Positions 36,071 to 49,900 are shown, counted from the stretch's first letter. The stretch is DNA of 64,000 bases from Lunularia cruciata (GCA_948567375.1 OX419758.1:59401001-59465000), one strand, 5' to 3'. The notes: generated by a model not told the origin, from the sequence alone. Made by a program: numbers and translations.

Positions 36071-38806
36071 TCTACACTTCACGGAATCCAACTTCAGTTT
36101 CAAAGGGAGTTATCTTAATTCATTTCCCCATCAAGGGAAAGAGTAAATATTGAAACAATGAAGTATGAATACCTTGACTAGGAATCAGTTAATCAAGTTC
36201 TTAAGCATAAAGTACATTTGACGATCTATATTCTCCCTATTTTCCCAATTGCTACCTTTTGAGCTACTCCCTTCGTATTGCAATAACAAGTGCAAGTCCA
36301 CAAGTTACCTTACAAGTTCACCATGAATCATCTCACACGTTTTTCATAGCTCAAACGAAGCAGAAAATGACGGACCGTAAATCTCCCACAAGTGAACTTG
36401 CACGCAAAAAGCAACAACATAATCCGCGACTCTCTCATGCCATCGCAGCCATAAAGCAAGAAAGTACCTTTTACTCGAGATCTATCAGATACTTTAGCTT
36501 TGAAGACATAGCTACTACTCGACAGGTATGTACAGTTTCTATTAACGTGTGGGTGTGAATATGATGGAGTTTTAATTTGTCTATCATATCACCGGACTTT
36601 TGTAGCAGTATAAGCGCTGATGCGTGTTTATTCTGTTTGTTTTTGGAATATTTCTAAGGATTGTGTCGGTAATCATCCTATACTAATATAAAATACATTA
36701 GAGGATTGGGATCAGTTTTGAAATCATCATTATTCTTTTCTGCTTAAGTTTTCAATTAGGGTTTTTAATGACGTTCTGTGCTGAAATCTATAAACTCATT
36801 TGCTTCTATGTCGGTTGTATGGGATGGAAATATTTTACAAAATTATTGGATTTTTATGTCAGCTCTGTGAGATGTTACATGAATACTTTTGGAGATGGAT
36901 CCACTCCCACAACGACGCAGAAGATTCTCAATCGAGATCCGCTATTGAGTTTCGTTTTCCTCATTACAAGGCTCACGTTAGGTCTAGATATAGATTCAAT
37001 AGTTTCGAATATGAGCCACTAGAATGAAAGAAGTACTCGATTGAGATGTAATGTTGAAACAATCAATATCAAGTGGATTAAATCAGTACATTCTTGCAGT
37101 GAGAAACAAGATATTCCTGCGAACATTTAGGAATTTTGACAAGATTGATTTAGAGATTTCAGTATCTAATTAAAGTAAGTGAATAATTAACGTCAAAAGA
37201 CTTTTCGTCCGCTTGGGTTGAATACAAATGTGGTAGAGATCTTTGCAAACAAACTACATAGGTATATGAAAAAAGGATGTAATTTTGTAGTCCAGCAGAC
37301 CCCGTTAAGTTTACTTGAAATCTTACAATCGCAGTCCCAATAGATAGACACTGTTTAACTTATTAAGATAGGATGAAATATATATCGGGTGAATGGGCTA
37401 TTTATACAAATGATGTACTGTTCATTGTCCAAAGAATCAATAAATTAACTTGAAATGCTAGAATGGTAATGGTAATGACCAAAGACATTTTTGAATTTAT
37501 TCAAACTAGACGATAGCATGCTTAGTTGTGCAAAGTGTTTTCACTTCTAATGAACCAATGCTAATATGAAGGAGCTCTCTTGACGTGCACCATCTGAGCT
37601 TGGCCAGATGGACTCTATAGTGCAAATTCAATATAGAAAAGTTATGAGTGACCATGGGAAACAGTTCCTAACCTGACACCTGTTTAACAAGCTCATTGTC
37701 AAGTCATCCCAATACGTCTTAAGTATTTTCCATTACAAAGTAGCGGATTAGAGATATACTTAAAATACACTATATGTATTTTGAGCCTAGCTAAATAGGT
37801 TCTAAAATGCAAATATAACATAGAAACAAGTTTGTATTGATAGAGATATGAGTGACCGCACGAAACAATTTCTTGAATCATATAAGAGTGCAAGATTCCA
37901 TGGGTAACTTACACATTTGTAAAGAAAAAAGCATTATAAAAATTTAATTTAAAGAGAAAAATCATATTTTCCTGAATTGCACCTACATGTCTATCATTCA
38001 ATTTACACATGTATGCTGATTTCTTTGGATGGCTCAATGTAGTACCAGGCTCACTTATAGCAATCTCCAAGTCCAAATATGCAAAATTTAGGCATGTATA
38101 ATCCAAGAAAACGTTCGAAAACTGAACAACACACATTTGGATCTGGCCCAAAACATTTTCTCAATGGTACTTGATAGAATCGATTCAATTCATATTTATA
38201 AAAAATTAGAGATCTGAACAGTGCACATTTGGATCTAGATTAGGGTGTCTACATTTGAGTCTCTAATTTAGGCATGTATAATATCTATATAAGAATTCAC
38301 TATATTAAATCAATCCAATGCTGCATATAAAGGTGAAACTTTGAATTCTTTGTGGACAATATTAAAAAACTCTCCTAAAGATCGAGTAACCTAGTAAAAT
38401 AATTATGAGTTTAAGCTAATATCTATTTAATAGAATCCTGAAGATAAAATTACTAAATCAAAAGAATAATGAATAATAATATGGTCTCTATTCTATTTTA
38501 TCTCCACTTATTAAGATTGATTAAGATAGGTAATCGAAGACTCTGATATTCTTTGCATGGACCAACTCTATGCATTGTACTGACTATTTTAGGAACAATC
38601 CCAGACTTTAGTGAAATCTAATTCCACAAGCCATTGACACGTATCACGCTGACGTAGCTCTGTGCATCTTACTAAGGATATGCACGTGACATTTTAAGCC
38701 ACTAGGATTGACCAAACTTCGTCAAGGTTCAAGGGGTACCAACAGTTGAGCTTTTCTTTTTCTGCCAACTTCGGGTGCCACTCAATCGAAGCGCTGGGGC
38801 ACTGTT

Positions 38807-38940
38807 AAATCTATCTCTGCCTATTCATCGAAAGCAAAAGGACTAAATACGAAGTTCCATCATATTGGGGGGTAATGTGAAGTCTATCCCTGACAATGCA
38901 TGCATCGAAAGGAAAAGGACTAAGTACGAACTTTCATCAT
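38807..38940. repeat. Tandem duplication, ~73-bp period
   Basis: Copy one (38807-38863) and copy two (38880-38940) share ATCTATC or GTCTATC, ATCGAAAG-AAAAGGACTAA, TACGAA and TTCATCAT-type ends. A related GGGGCATTGCTAAGTC occurs near 34847. Confidence 0.65.
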
Positions 38941-41590
38941 CTGAGAAATTAAAAGATGTCAGCTGATGCTCAAGAAGAAAATGGCATTTTGGGAACTACT
39001 TGGAGAGTGGGAAAGAAGTGGACGACGGTCAGGTAGCAGTGTAAGTCGGAACTGACCAACCAAGGAAGCTTTCCAGTTGTGGGAGTATTATGATCGTCAC
39101 TGGTCATGCGGATCAAAGCAGCGGGCTATTGATAGAATACAGCGTAAAGATGGTCAACACTGACAATGGAAGATGGTAGGAACGTTAAAGTGAAAAGAAA
39201 TTCCATCTTGAAAAGTCTTGGTTTTCATATGATTTCGTATGCCCATAGGGAGCAGCTAGGCGCGTGAAGATCTACAATACAAGCTCGCCGAATTAGTGGT
39301 CTTGTATCCTCTCATTGTCGAGTCAAGAAATATTGCGATGTATACGTCTTTGGATGGATGTATCCAGATCGTCAAATTGCATTCAATAACTTCCAGATTG
39401 TCGTACTTTATTCATCTGCTCAATATTCTGAGCTTTATGACAGTGAATTGCTGGTCTTTTCGTTGTACACAGCTGGACTTGAACCCTGGACTGTGTAGCT
39501 CTGGATTTGTCTGCGTCCCGAAATGATTTGAACATTCTTTTACTGCAAGATTCTGTAGAGATTCAATTGGCCTTGATTATGTACGTAAGAGAAAATCAAT
39601 ATCCATCCGTAACGGTCAAAAGAGAAGGTATGAAGAGGGTGCTTCGATTCACAGTTTCATCTTCAAGTCAAATGCTTTTCTAGCGCTGACTTTGGGGGTC
39701 ATTTAAGTCGGAACTCCTCGTTTCACACTTTTGAGGAAATCATTGAATTGGTTCAAGTGGCTCCAACTGTAGACAACCCGGCGAAATAACTGAATCGCAG
39801 ATATGTCTTCAACCCGAATCCTACTACCTGCTCATGAGTCCATGTTATGGACGTCCAATATTCCTTGGAGCTTTCGTATTCATTCGGCCTCTATATCCGG
39901 TGTATGACGATGTCATATATGCCTGATTTGTCGAGCTCGTTGATTGCCGGTGTTAAATCACGGGAGACGACTATGATTTAGAAAGACCTTCGTAAGTGGG
40001 TACTGTTAATGAGGCTGTGATTTCCGCTGCTTTGTGCTGAATTCACTCACCACATGGGGTTGGGAGAAGTGCAGATTGCATCGGCGTGTTAAGTCCTTCA
40101 GACTGGCATAGTTCTTCTGGCCGTGCAATTGCTTCTTTTGTGTGTTTCTCTCTAATGATACAAGTTCGACCAATTATAACACGCCCTCGTGTCGTCAAGC
40201 TTTTCCACCCATAATAATTTTCGAATTATTTGCTAGGCCGGTACTGGAGTCACACTCTGCCTAAACGCCCCAAGTCGCCAAGTCGCTCGTTTAGAACACT
40301 GCAGCTGAAAGTCGAGCTCATATATCTTCCCCACTGTTCACGTCGGTTGGTAGATACTTCAGAGACCACTTACCCAAGTAATGAATCCTCATCCCACGTT
40401 TTAGTGGGTTTTGAGAAATCTGTTTTGTCCACGCCCGCACAGGTTGATATCAATCACGGTATGAATATCATAACTAAATTCATCCAAATGAAGTTCACTG
40501 ACAATAGGTAGTGGAAGACCACCGCTTCGGGAAGAGCGAGTGAGGACAAGCTCTGCAGCTCTGATGGGTTATAGAAATAGGGATAACGTCCAAATTTCAT
40601 CAGTCTGTCAAAATTGTAAGATATCATGACCATTAAGTACATCGTCTTTTCACCTCTCATAGTGCAGATTCTGGATTCAAGCCTTGATCGACCTCTTTCT
40701 GTTGTGCGAAGTTCGCTAACAGACCATCCTACACTGCACACATTTTGTGTTTCGCAATTCTACTTCAGGAACTGAGGCGTGCTTAGGAGGGAGAGCAGTA
40801 GGTGAAACAAATTTCACACAACTAAATATTCTCGAAGAACACCTGGAGAGTGGTATAGGGGTTGAAACAGAACCTATGTCGGAAGCGAACCTAACAAGAG
40901 AGACAATAACGAACATAGTGTCAGTAAACACACGTAATATGTACAACAATAAAAGCAACGGGCGGTGACAGAACGACGCACGTAAGATACACCATAACAA
41001 ACAGATCATGTCTGTAGAGTACATGAAGAACTCAAAAGTTGTGTGAACATGGTGGTTGTCAAGTACAACTCCAGAAAGCATAAAGAACAAGAGGAAATCG
41101 TGCTGATTTCCTCCATTACCTATCGACGACTTCGTCAGCCCCTATTGCAGATTTAAGGTACTGACCATACCAGACCCTATCATCGCCCTAATTTCTGTGA
41201 CCTTTGGAAACTGGACAGGAAAACTCAGTTAGCCGTTAGTGGGTGCCCTTATACAACCTCATAAATCAAGAACGTCCTCAGCAATGTTGACTATCCGAGG
41301 GAAACCCCTAAAACTGAGAAGTTTTAGACATAAGAATACAGGACAACATCAAGTACAAGTATTCCCGAAGTTCTATAACACAGCCGTCGCATCATCCTTT
41401 CTTGATTTTCTTATTCTCTTGGAGAAAAGTGTATGAAGGAATGAGCTTCGCTTAAAGAGGACCTGAGACATGAGCAAAATTGCTCTAACTGCACTCTTCT
41501 TGACTTCTGAACTCTAGAATTGGTAAATATCATTCAGAAGATCTGTATTCGGAGACTATTGTATGCCCAACTAGGTCAAAGAACTGTGAA

Positions 41591-44500
41591 TCAGGTTTCC
41601 GTACTCCTGTGTTTGCTTCCACTCCGTCTTCGTTCTTTTCCTTCGTGCCTATGTCTAGATTTCTCTTCCTCGTATCGTGGTGACCTCTTCTCATGTTCGT
41701 TACTTTCTCTGCTCCGGCTTCGTTTCTTTCGTCTGCTTTCATGCTTATGTTTCGCCTTGCTTTTTCCGCGTCCTGGTGACCTCTTCTCATAGTCGGTACT
41801 TTCTCTGCTCCGACTTCGTTTTCTTTCTCTCCGTTCATGCCCAAGTTGAAATTTCCTTCCACCTTCGTTCCCAGGCGAGCTCCTCTCAAAGTCGATACTT
41901 TCTCTATTTCCGGACCGAATCCTTGACGATTCCGAGTACGAGTATCGATCATCATGATAGTCCCTTTCAGTTGCTGGTCTCTGAAGAAAAACGTTCCTCT
42001 CCTTCTGCTGATTGTCATTTTCGTGCCTACGAACTCGCCTGTCGGAAGACTTTGTTTCCACTTCTTCTATTGAATGGCTATCTCTTCTATGTTTGGAATA
42101 TCTTGCCGATGCTTCCCTCGGTTTTGAGGACCTTTCTGGCGATCGACTTGAAACTCGTTCCATACTCCACTTATCTCCGGACACTATCTCTAATTGGGAG
42201 GTTCTTCCTCGAGAATCTCTTTGAGATGACCTGTGCCTGTAAGCAACTTCCTTGGGACTTTCTGATCTTCGCGGAACAGGAGGAAGCTGCAACAAATCAC
42301 ATTTCCATATTAGGAGGTCAAACCAAAGAAAGCTTGGGAAAATGGTATAGCACTATGCTACAATAAACACATCCAAAGTTTCCTAACCATCTTCGTGTTT
42401 GTAAGTCAAGTTGTCACTTTATAGACAACCAAAGAACCTTCTGGCTACACATAACAAGAGTGCAAAATTGGAAGGCAGTATATCACTATCCCAAAGTTCT
42501 CACCAAAAACCGGGACATATATCGACCAACAGGCGGTAGTGGGATTCCAAGTTTGATCAATTGCTCATCTGGAATTGGGCGCCTGTAAGACAGAAAAGGT
42601 TGTTCTGATATGCAAAATACTCACTTACGGACCTTGAAATGCAAGACAGGCATACCATTAAAGATAAGGTAGAAACAAAAACATGTGCCATTGTATAGCG
42701 ATATCAGCTGCAAGAGAAAGAGATATAGGAACGCGAGATTCTGTCCCGCGTTGTTGCACCATGGAACTCATCAAAAGGGGGAAGTTAAGAACTATACAAT
42801 GGCGCTCGAAAGGGCCGGTCCCGCCCTCCAAAACGAAGTTGGCCTGACTCTTTGCGTCCTCCCAAGCCACCTCCTGATTCACAAGAAAACCCGACTGAGG
42901 TGTCCAGTTACCAAAATGTTCCTCGTAAATTAACGAGATGTACGAGGAACACCAGTGCACAGCAACCTCATCACAATCAAATGTAGGACATGACAACCTC
43001 CTATAAGATTACAGTGGAATTGAGACCGCTAAGAATAAACATCAGTAAACATAGAAGAAAAAAGTCCATATGATGGTGCTACAGAGTATTAGCTAGGCAA
43101 GAAGAAGACTCGCTTGAAGACAAGTTCTTGAACGTGACAACTCAAGGTAGAAATATCATTATGTAGCAGGTTCTCCACCTAATCTGCGAGGGATCCACCC
43201 AGGCATCAATTGTTGACGGTTGTAGTCCACAACTACAGAAGATCCATCGATGATATTGGAATGGGCCATCTACAATTCACGAGATACCGACGAAGTAGTG
43301 TTAGTAACCTAGGTGCTCCAGCACACATCTCAAATCAATCTTAAAACTTCACAGGCGGAAGATACAGTTCCATGTGAAGCCTGGAGTCCTAGACAAGTTC
43401 CTATTCAGCGCTGACAAGGCTAAATAAGGGATATCGCTGAATGTTATCAACTTCTCCATGAAACGTGTCAATGCCAAAACATTGAAACTATGATTATAAC
43501 GCGTTCAGGAGAGCTTGAAATCGTAGGAATGTCTCAAATTGGTGCAACACCTTCTCACCTCATACGCATACAGCATCTCCTTGTCGGTTTCAAATTCCAC
43601 AAAAGCATACCCTTGAGAAGCACCGGTCACTGTCACAAATCCGGAAGATTGCCAGAAGACGATCACTTCTCCTCAGTATAAATGATATTACGAAAGCAGG
43701 CGCTATTAGCAGGTCAGGGTCTTGCCAGGAGCTGTTAAGTCTACATCCCGATGAACAACATAGGGATCCACAGTCCGCCAAGCTTGGCAGCAATTCATGG
43801 AAGTCAATTGCAGCTAGACGAGTGATTCATTTGGACGGCAAGAAAATTCTTGCAAGATAAAGTTCACCACAAGTTTACTGATATCCTATAACAATTTATC
43901 CCCTTTAGAATTTTATGCATCCTACCTTCCACAACTGAATCTCAGATCCACGAGGAGGATATGATTTCTGAAGCTTACCGATATGACGAACCAGCCGTAA
44001 GTGCTTTACTCGCCCAAACTTACTCATAGCCTGCGCGTACGAACTTACAGGGTAATCAGATCGTAGAAAGGGCCACACCAAGTTTGAGCTACCATGTCCC
44101 CAAGCAGGTGTAGTTATCAAAGCTCTCGATTATATCTGAAATGAGAGCAGAAGCCGTTCGCAGAACGTACCCGCACCCACTAAGGACAGAACCGATTATA
44201 GTGAAAATCCGTGAAACACCTACAACTAGGTTGTGTGACACAACGGGTAGTAGAGCATACCAGCTTAAGAGTCTCCTCGGTTGTATGTCTGGCCAGTCTT
44301 CCCACAAACAGCGTACAGTACGGATCACCCTCCGCCTTGGGATCACCCGTGGGATCATCTATAAAATGTATCGAACACAATGTAGAATATAATTCAAAAT
44401 TTTCTTCGAATTCCTCGCTAGGGGATTTCCTGACAAACTAAGTGTCGATATCTGCATCCGGGGGCAGAGTTGTTGCATCCACACTGCTATTCTGTCAAAA

Positions 44501-44773
44501 CTTCTCCAAATATGCATATCAAAAGTTTTTCATTACGATGACAGCATGGCTTGATTTTTTCACCTTACCCCCTTGATGGACTGAACCCGATCTTACGGAT
44601 GAGGAGAGTGAGAAAAGCGGAAATAAATTTTACTTACATAGTCCAGTGGAAGAAGCAAGGAGAGCCCTGTAGACCGCATTGTCATGAGCGGCAGTGTCGG
44701 TCCCATCGATGCTTCCCGCCTGAATAGGATGGTATGTTGTTGCGTAAAAGACTTGATTCGTAACCTGTGCCAT
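41591..44773 (-). CDS. SNRNP35: U11/U12 small nuclear ribonucleoprotein 35 kDa protein (minor spliceosome), 8 exons
   Basis: Exons on minus: 44638-44773, 44261-44358, 43979-44030, 43559-43629, 43179-43269, 42798-42873, 42504-42582, 41591-42286. They sum to 1,299 nt, 432 residues plus TGA, with GT-AG introns. The N-terminus ([25 protein letters not shown]) is typical of plant U11/U12-35K. The RRM spans about residues 59-136, with RNP2 TLFVGRL (61-67) and RNP1 GYAFVEFE (102-109). After it comes the family signature [14 protein letters not shown] and [17 protein letters not shown]. The protein binds U11 snRNA in the U11/U12 di-snRNP that recognises minor (U12-type) introns, in the nucleus. The C-terminal tail from about residue 202 is RS/RE-rich and contains three tandem 32-33-residue repeats. 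At 432 residues it is longer than I recall for the Arabidopsis protein (about 330). Intron 2 carries a copy of the hairpin repeat. Confidence 0.94.
41650..41950 (-). repeat. SNRNP35: Three in-frame ~96-99-bp repeats encoding the RS tail of SNRNP35
   Basis: On plus, the blocks start CTCTTCTCATGTTCG at 41685, CTCTTCTCATAGTCG at 41781 and CTCCTCTCAAAGTCG at 41880. In protein each unit reads about RSRSRES-x-x-x-EKRSP followed by a basic stretch. The period is a multiple of three, so repeat number can change without frameshift. Confidence 0.8.
44133..44200 (+). repeat. Hairpin-repeat copy inside SNRNP35 intron 2
   Basis: ATGAGAGCAGAAGCCGTTC followed by GCAGAACGT matches the array consensus, and the downstream ACCCACTAAGGACAGAACCG also matches. 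The left stem starts at 44154. It lies in the intron 44031-44260, on the strand opposite to the gene. Confidence 0.8.
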
Positions 44774-46902
44774 GATTGCTTCCCCGTAGACTCTTCAAAT
44801 TTCAGAATATTTGTCGTTATGCCTCATATACACATAATCTACGGGAGAAATCATTGAATCCGCTTCACGATAACAACCGGTCTCCGTGTCGATACAATAA
44901 GAAGACGACCAATAGTAGCCCTGACGAAAGGATGTGGGTTCCCGTGAGTTTACAGACGACAATTGATTGAACTGAATTCAAACGTCAGCTAAAACGCCGT
45001 CAAAGAATGTGACCTTCCAGTCAATTGAAAGACCGATGAAGTTACCTCTCTGGAAACAAGCTCTCTCTTGGCGAAGACACTAGTAGCAGACAAATTTATG
45101 TGCTCCCGACTCCCGTAGCGATTCTGATGAACACAAATACTGCAGAAATCACCGCTGCGCCTTCAACTAATACCATTTGATTCTCGTTGGACTTGGTACG
45201 AGACTAAGCGATCGGTGCGGATGATAATTATGGCCAATCGGACAATCCATTGCGGTTCTTCGACCAGATAATGCTCAAAATCCATCTAAAGAATCTCGTT
45301 GTACACTTCATGCGTCAACCCGAAGATCTGCTGGACAGTACTGCGTTTGCATTGGAGGAAGAAAGACAAGGTACAAAAGTTGGAGGTTCTCACCTCGCGT
45401 TTTAATGATTGGGCGGAGGAGCCAACAGTCCAACGCAATCCGATGCAAGTCCGAAAGAGAATACTCTATTCCAGTAGTCCCACACCGACGAAACCTCATG
45501 GCATTTGGTCAGTATCTTATGAGCTCAATCATTCTCCAAGACCCCTTCTGTGAGAAGAAATACAGTGGAGTGGCCTTTCACGATATTAATCATCGGGAAT
45601 TCCCATTCTTTTCATAATCGACATCTCCTTCAACGAAAGTAATCACCTTGGAAAGATCCGACAAGATACCCAAATACTCGGTTTCATATCAGCGAGTCTC
45701 TCATCCGTATCACACACGAACATCCACCACTTCTCAAAACCTCAGTTTCTAATGAGGCCACCACGACCAATTTGGTAAGATGTTCTCCGGACAGCTCTTC
45801 TGCAGATGGAACCCTGCTATAGGTTAGCGGTGTTTGATTCGGAGGCGTAAATTGACAATGTTGAGACGATAGTTCCTTTGGTTGGCACAGAAAGTACTAT
45901 TATCAAATAGTCATGATTCCCTCGTTCCAAATCCGGAGAGAATTCGTTAATAGAACACTAACAGCTCAGAAGTTTGATGGCAGATTTCCGGGACTTTGGA
46001 GGTTACGATTTCATGGAAGAGAAACTGACAGGAAGTGTGAAATTTGCTTCGGCTTGTGCGTATCTACACAAGATTACATTCTGAATTGATGTGTTCTAGT
46101 TTAGGAAAAAAGGCGCAGTCGAGTCAAAGCTTGCATTCTTTCCTATATGTTCTTGTCCTAGGAACTATTTTCGTGACACCACTTCCTGAAGTCGTTTTTC
46201 TTATCGTCATTTTATTCCAATCCATGAAAGCAAGTCTGGAGGTCGGTTTTTTGAGACGCATTAGTAAATCTCCATCAATAAACAGCAAATGAGGCAATTC
46301 CGGTAGTTTTCCCTAGAGTAGTATGGTCGGGCTCCTTTGCATATCCTTACTTATTCAACAGATGAGTAAAATCAGTAATGAACCTCGAGTGATGATACTT
46401 TTCATCACAGTATCACCGCAGTTGAGGTGAAGTCTGGAATTTGGAAGTAATTTGAATGTCACCTCTTTGATGAGGTGACATTCAAACATGATTTTGATGT
46501 ACACAGGATTACATTTCTTACAAGTTATAGTCCTGTTTGACAGACAAAGCTAAGAGTAAGTCTCTGGTCTCTAAAACTAAAGTGTATATGTACTTCGAAT
46601 GCCGTGTATCAATCTATCATATGAATATATACATGCTGCTATTTACATCATGCTTCTCGTGCTTACCAATAAAACTCCTATGATTAGTGATTAGGACTTC
46701 TAAACGTAGTCCCATACTTTCTTATACAAGATCGACCATCTATTGCAGGAATGTCCATTTGCTTCAAAATTGTGAACATAAAGTTCCGATGAGAGAAATG
46801 AAGAAGAAAGCCGAGTACCAAAGCAGTCCTGTGAAGAGCTTAGCTTGGAGAGCTGTGATGATAAGAGGAGGGTAATCAGGTATGATCTTGCACATGCCCC
46901 TA
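44774..46902 (-). other. Spacer between the Dicer 3' end and the SNRNP35 5' end
   Basis: About 2.1 kb without a recognised gene. It should contain the Dicer 3' UTR and poly(A) site (right side) and the SNRNP35 promoter (left side). A perfect 15-bp hairpin at 46451-46486 is listed separately. Short open frames (45299-45617, 46044-46292) show no family. Confidence 0.4.
46451..46486. terminator. Perfect 15-bp hairpin downstream of the Dicer gene; role uncertain
   Basis: TTTGAATGTCACCTC (46451-46465), loop TTTGAT, then its exact reverse complement (46472-46486). It lies 417 nt past the Dicer stop codon on the same strand, so it may sit in or just after the 3' UTR. Calling it a 3'-end element is inference; it might also be a small foldback insertion. 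Confidence 0.4.
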
Positions 46903-49900
46903 TCATCTCCCTAAGACTTCCTGTTGCAACCATGCAATAGCCTGTGTTGCTGCAGAATCCATTGCGCGTTTTGTAGCTCTCATAGGTTCACCCTCGCATT
47001 CAATTTCATATTCTGATGTACCAAGGGTAAATTTCACCGTCACCATATATGTGAACCTGTTCACGAGAATTGGAAATTTAGACTCATTACTCTGGAAAGC
47101 GAATTCTCAAATTGGTCAGGACTATCTTCCTCTTGTTTCAAATCCTTCGGAACACTGGTTTGGATTTCTCGATGACATAACTCCACTGAGCAGAAACGTC
47201 CGTTACGAGAGAAACTCAACAACCTATGCAATCCCTCAGCGGCAACTTCGTCGTTCCGTGTTAGTACGAAGTGTTTGAAGAGTGGTGATGTTCTCCTAGC
47301 ACATGGATATGATTGAAACGTTGTACCAGATACAAATGGAAGAGGACGAGGTGTAGGCATTTTCATATCAGCAATTCCAGCGGGTTATTCTAGAAGAACA
47401 GAAGGTTATTCAGAAGGTTATTCTACTTAAAAGTGAGAAGTCTACAAATGCTTACCAATACAAATACCAATACAAATCTACAAATACAAATTGAAGTGGA
47501 AGATCCTTCTTACCTGGGAGCATGAGGGGGACCTTGCCTATCTCTCTCTGTGTAGACTGGCATCTCCCATTTGTTTTTGGCACATATATTATGAAGCTCT
47601 TCTCTTGCTCTCCCGACATTTTCATCAATAACTTTACCTCTTAGAAGTAACTCTGCAGCAAACAAATGAAAATAACAAAGATTTTCCTTAGACAATCTGA
47701 AATGTCGTGTATCAGTTCTATACAGAACTCACCAGTAGGAACAGTACTACTAGCACTTAACCCTCAAAATAATACTGGTTCAGACAGCTAAAATATATTC
47801 GGAGCTGCACATCTATCGAAATTGTTTGTCCGCTACACAATTTGGATCTGCACTTCGTCCAAAAAACAACTAATTAAGAAGAAAATAAATACGAGAACGC
47901 AAATAATGTCTTGGAAAGAAAACTAATTTTGGATTTCTTATGCAAGATACATGAGTGATGTCTTCGTCATTAGAACCTGAGTTCAATCCCCTTGTCCGAT
48001 ACATGCAAGCTACGATGGGTTTCTTTCTTCCATCACATTTCCTCATATCTATCTATGTAGTCAATCACCCTCTATCTCCACTTTCAGAAGTAAGAAGGGA
48101 TAACTAGATAGATGATGACAAAAGGAAACGTGAAAATAGTGGCTCCTTAACGTTGCTCCCGGGAGAATATTGATAAATCTATTTATGCATCAGGTATCCA
48201 AGAACTTTCAGACCTAGAAGATTAGGCCTGTAACCAACAAAAAGTAGCTTCGACATTGAATTTTACATACCTGGTGCCACCAGTCCGGAGGATACAGAAG
48301 AAGGTGGCTCCTTCGAATTGACTGGAAGTTCCAAGAATTCCCTGAAGTCTACAGCTCCTGGGTAAATAGGTTCCTGTCTGTCTTCCCTCGGAGGTCTTGC
48401 TGTGAACTCCGACGAGTTCTCAAGTTGCTGCACAAATTGATAGATCAAGGCCTCCCTCGGTGTCTGTTTAACGTCGTCGAAGGCATGATGGAAGATACAA
48501 TCCTTGGCATCTACAGGTTGGCTATTGTCTATGTAACTACCGATCCCATTCTGAGTGTGGTTAAATGGTTCTGCACTCCAAGAGCCAGGTATGGAAATCT
48601 CGTCGTCAACCTTTGGTTTAGAGCTAAGTGGAAACTTGAAGCTTGCCTGATCCAAAATAGGTACCTTCTTATCGTCTTCAGCGATGGGATTCTGGCACTT
48701 CTCAGGAAAACTAACCTTTTCTGCCTCTGTGATAATCTCAATCAATGGGGGAAGGTCTTCATGATTTCTAGTCCGTGGGTCCCCAAACCAGTCCACCTCC
48801 GAGTCTCCTTCTGTAAGCCTCAATACTTCGGCTAAAAATTCATCTGGGTCATTTGATGTATGAAGAGAACTGGGAACAGAGGAAGCAGAGAAATCTTTCT
48901 CATCCAGTTGAAAACCAATGTCTTCCTCGTTATCACTGCCAATGCCCATGGAACGTATACTTAGTTCCTCCATAGCATCGTCCTCCATCCTGCCCTTCTT
49001 CTCGTTGTCAATTGGCATGTGGCTGCTGGCGTCTGAGAACCTCATAATCGATACTTCACACGCATCATCAATATGACTACCAAGACCGGATGATGAACGA
49101 GACGATGGGCAAGAACCCCTCAAAACTTCATCTACGTCCTTGTCCGTCCTATGACCAGGAGAATCATTGGTAATCAAATCCCCGTAGATGTCAACAGCGG
49201 GGTATGGAGATGAAAAATCCAGGTCCAGCTCTATGGTGTCATATCCATGGATCATATTCTCACACACGTCTTCCTTAATGTTGCTACATGATTGAGTACT
49301 TCCTTCGGCGACTCTCTGTAAGTCCTCAACAGGAGTTTCTAAGGGCAGGTTCCGTACATTCGCAACTTGAGAATTATAGCCGTGATCTTGGACTTGAGCT
49401 GACTGAACGTCATGGTTGTTCCTCTGACCAATGTCACGAACATTCTTCGGATTGCTACTTGCCTCTTTAGCTGTTTTTCTGGCTCCTATTCTGCCTTGAG
49501 AAACTAAAGTCTTTGCCAGTTTTCGATATGGATGCTCCCATCCGAGGGACTGCAACAGGAAAATAAAACGGAAGTTAGTCCATCTATACAGTAGAAGTTC
49601 AAAATCGCTGCCACTTTACGTCAGCGGAAAAGGTTTCGCTTAGAAACAAGCTCAAGGATGACAATCTCACCAAAAATCAATAGAAGCTTGTGTGGTTGGT
49701 GAACAGTTATCTCATTGGAAGTAATCAAACATTTCTAGTCAGCACACGTGGTCGATGGGGAAGGTTCGGTCTGTCTCTTTTAAAATTAAGGATAAATTAC
49801 CTTCAAACTTTCAAGTGTCTCATAAGCTGCCAGTCGTTTTGCGCTCTTCTTGTCTCCTTTAGATGCCTCTCGTTTCACTTCGATGTTCTCAGCAATCACC

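Larger units (their letters stand above)
32734..41590. other. Long AT-rich intergenic region without a recognised gene
   Basis: About 8.9 kb with only short open frames. The frame at 36259-36558 (+) ends near a donor-like CAGgtatgt and is the most exon-like, but its protein is not recognised. Degenerate tandem blocks at 35700-36070 and 38807-38940 are listed separately. The stretch at 39000-41200 is less AT-rich and may hold an unrecognised or non-coding gene. Confidence 0.35.

Noticed and set aside
41677-42366. 229-codon plus-strand ORF
   Set aside because: It is the antisense shadow of the repetitive RS tail of SNRNP35; the minus-strand frame explains the sequence.
42504-42511. Alternative donor gtttttgg at 42510 for SNRNP35 exon 7
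   Set aside because: It puts the RS tail out of frame; the donor gtgagaac just downstream keeps the frame and is a far better match.
47061-47366. 101-codon minus-strand ORF in the last Dicer intron
   Set aside because: Splicing 47514 to 47056 directly restores the conserved dsRBD (HAPR then FTYMVTV); inserting this frame would break the fold.
47970-48010. SINE- or tRNA-like B box on plus (GAGTTCAATCCCC)
   Set aside because: Only a partial B-box match, with no clear A box or SINE tail, and it lies between Dicer exons.
48425-48835. 136-codon plus-strand ORF
   Set aside because: Antisense shadow of the large Dicer linker exon.
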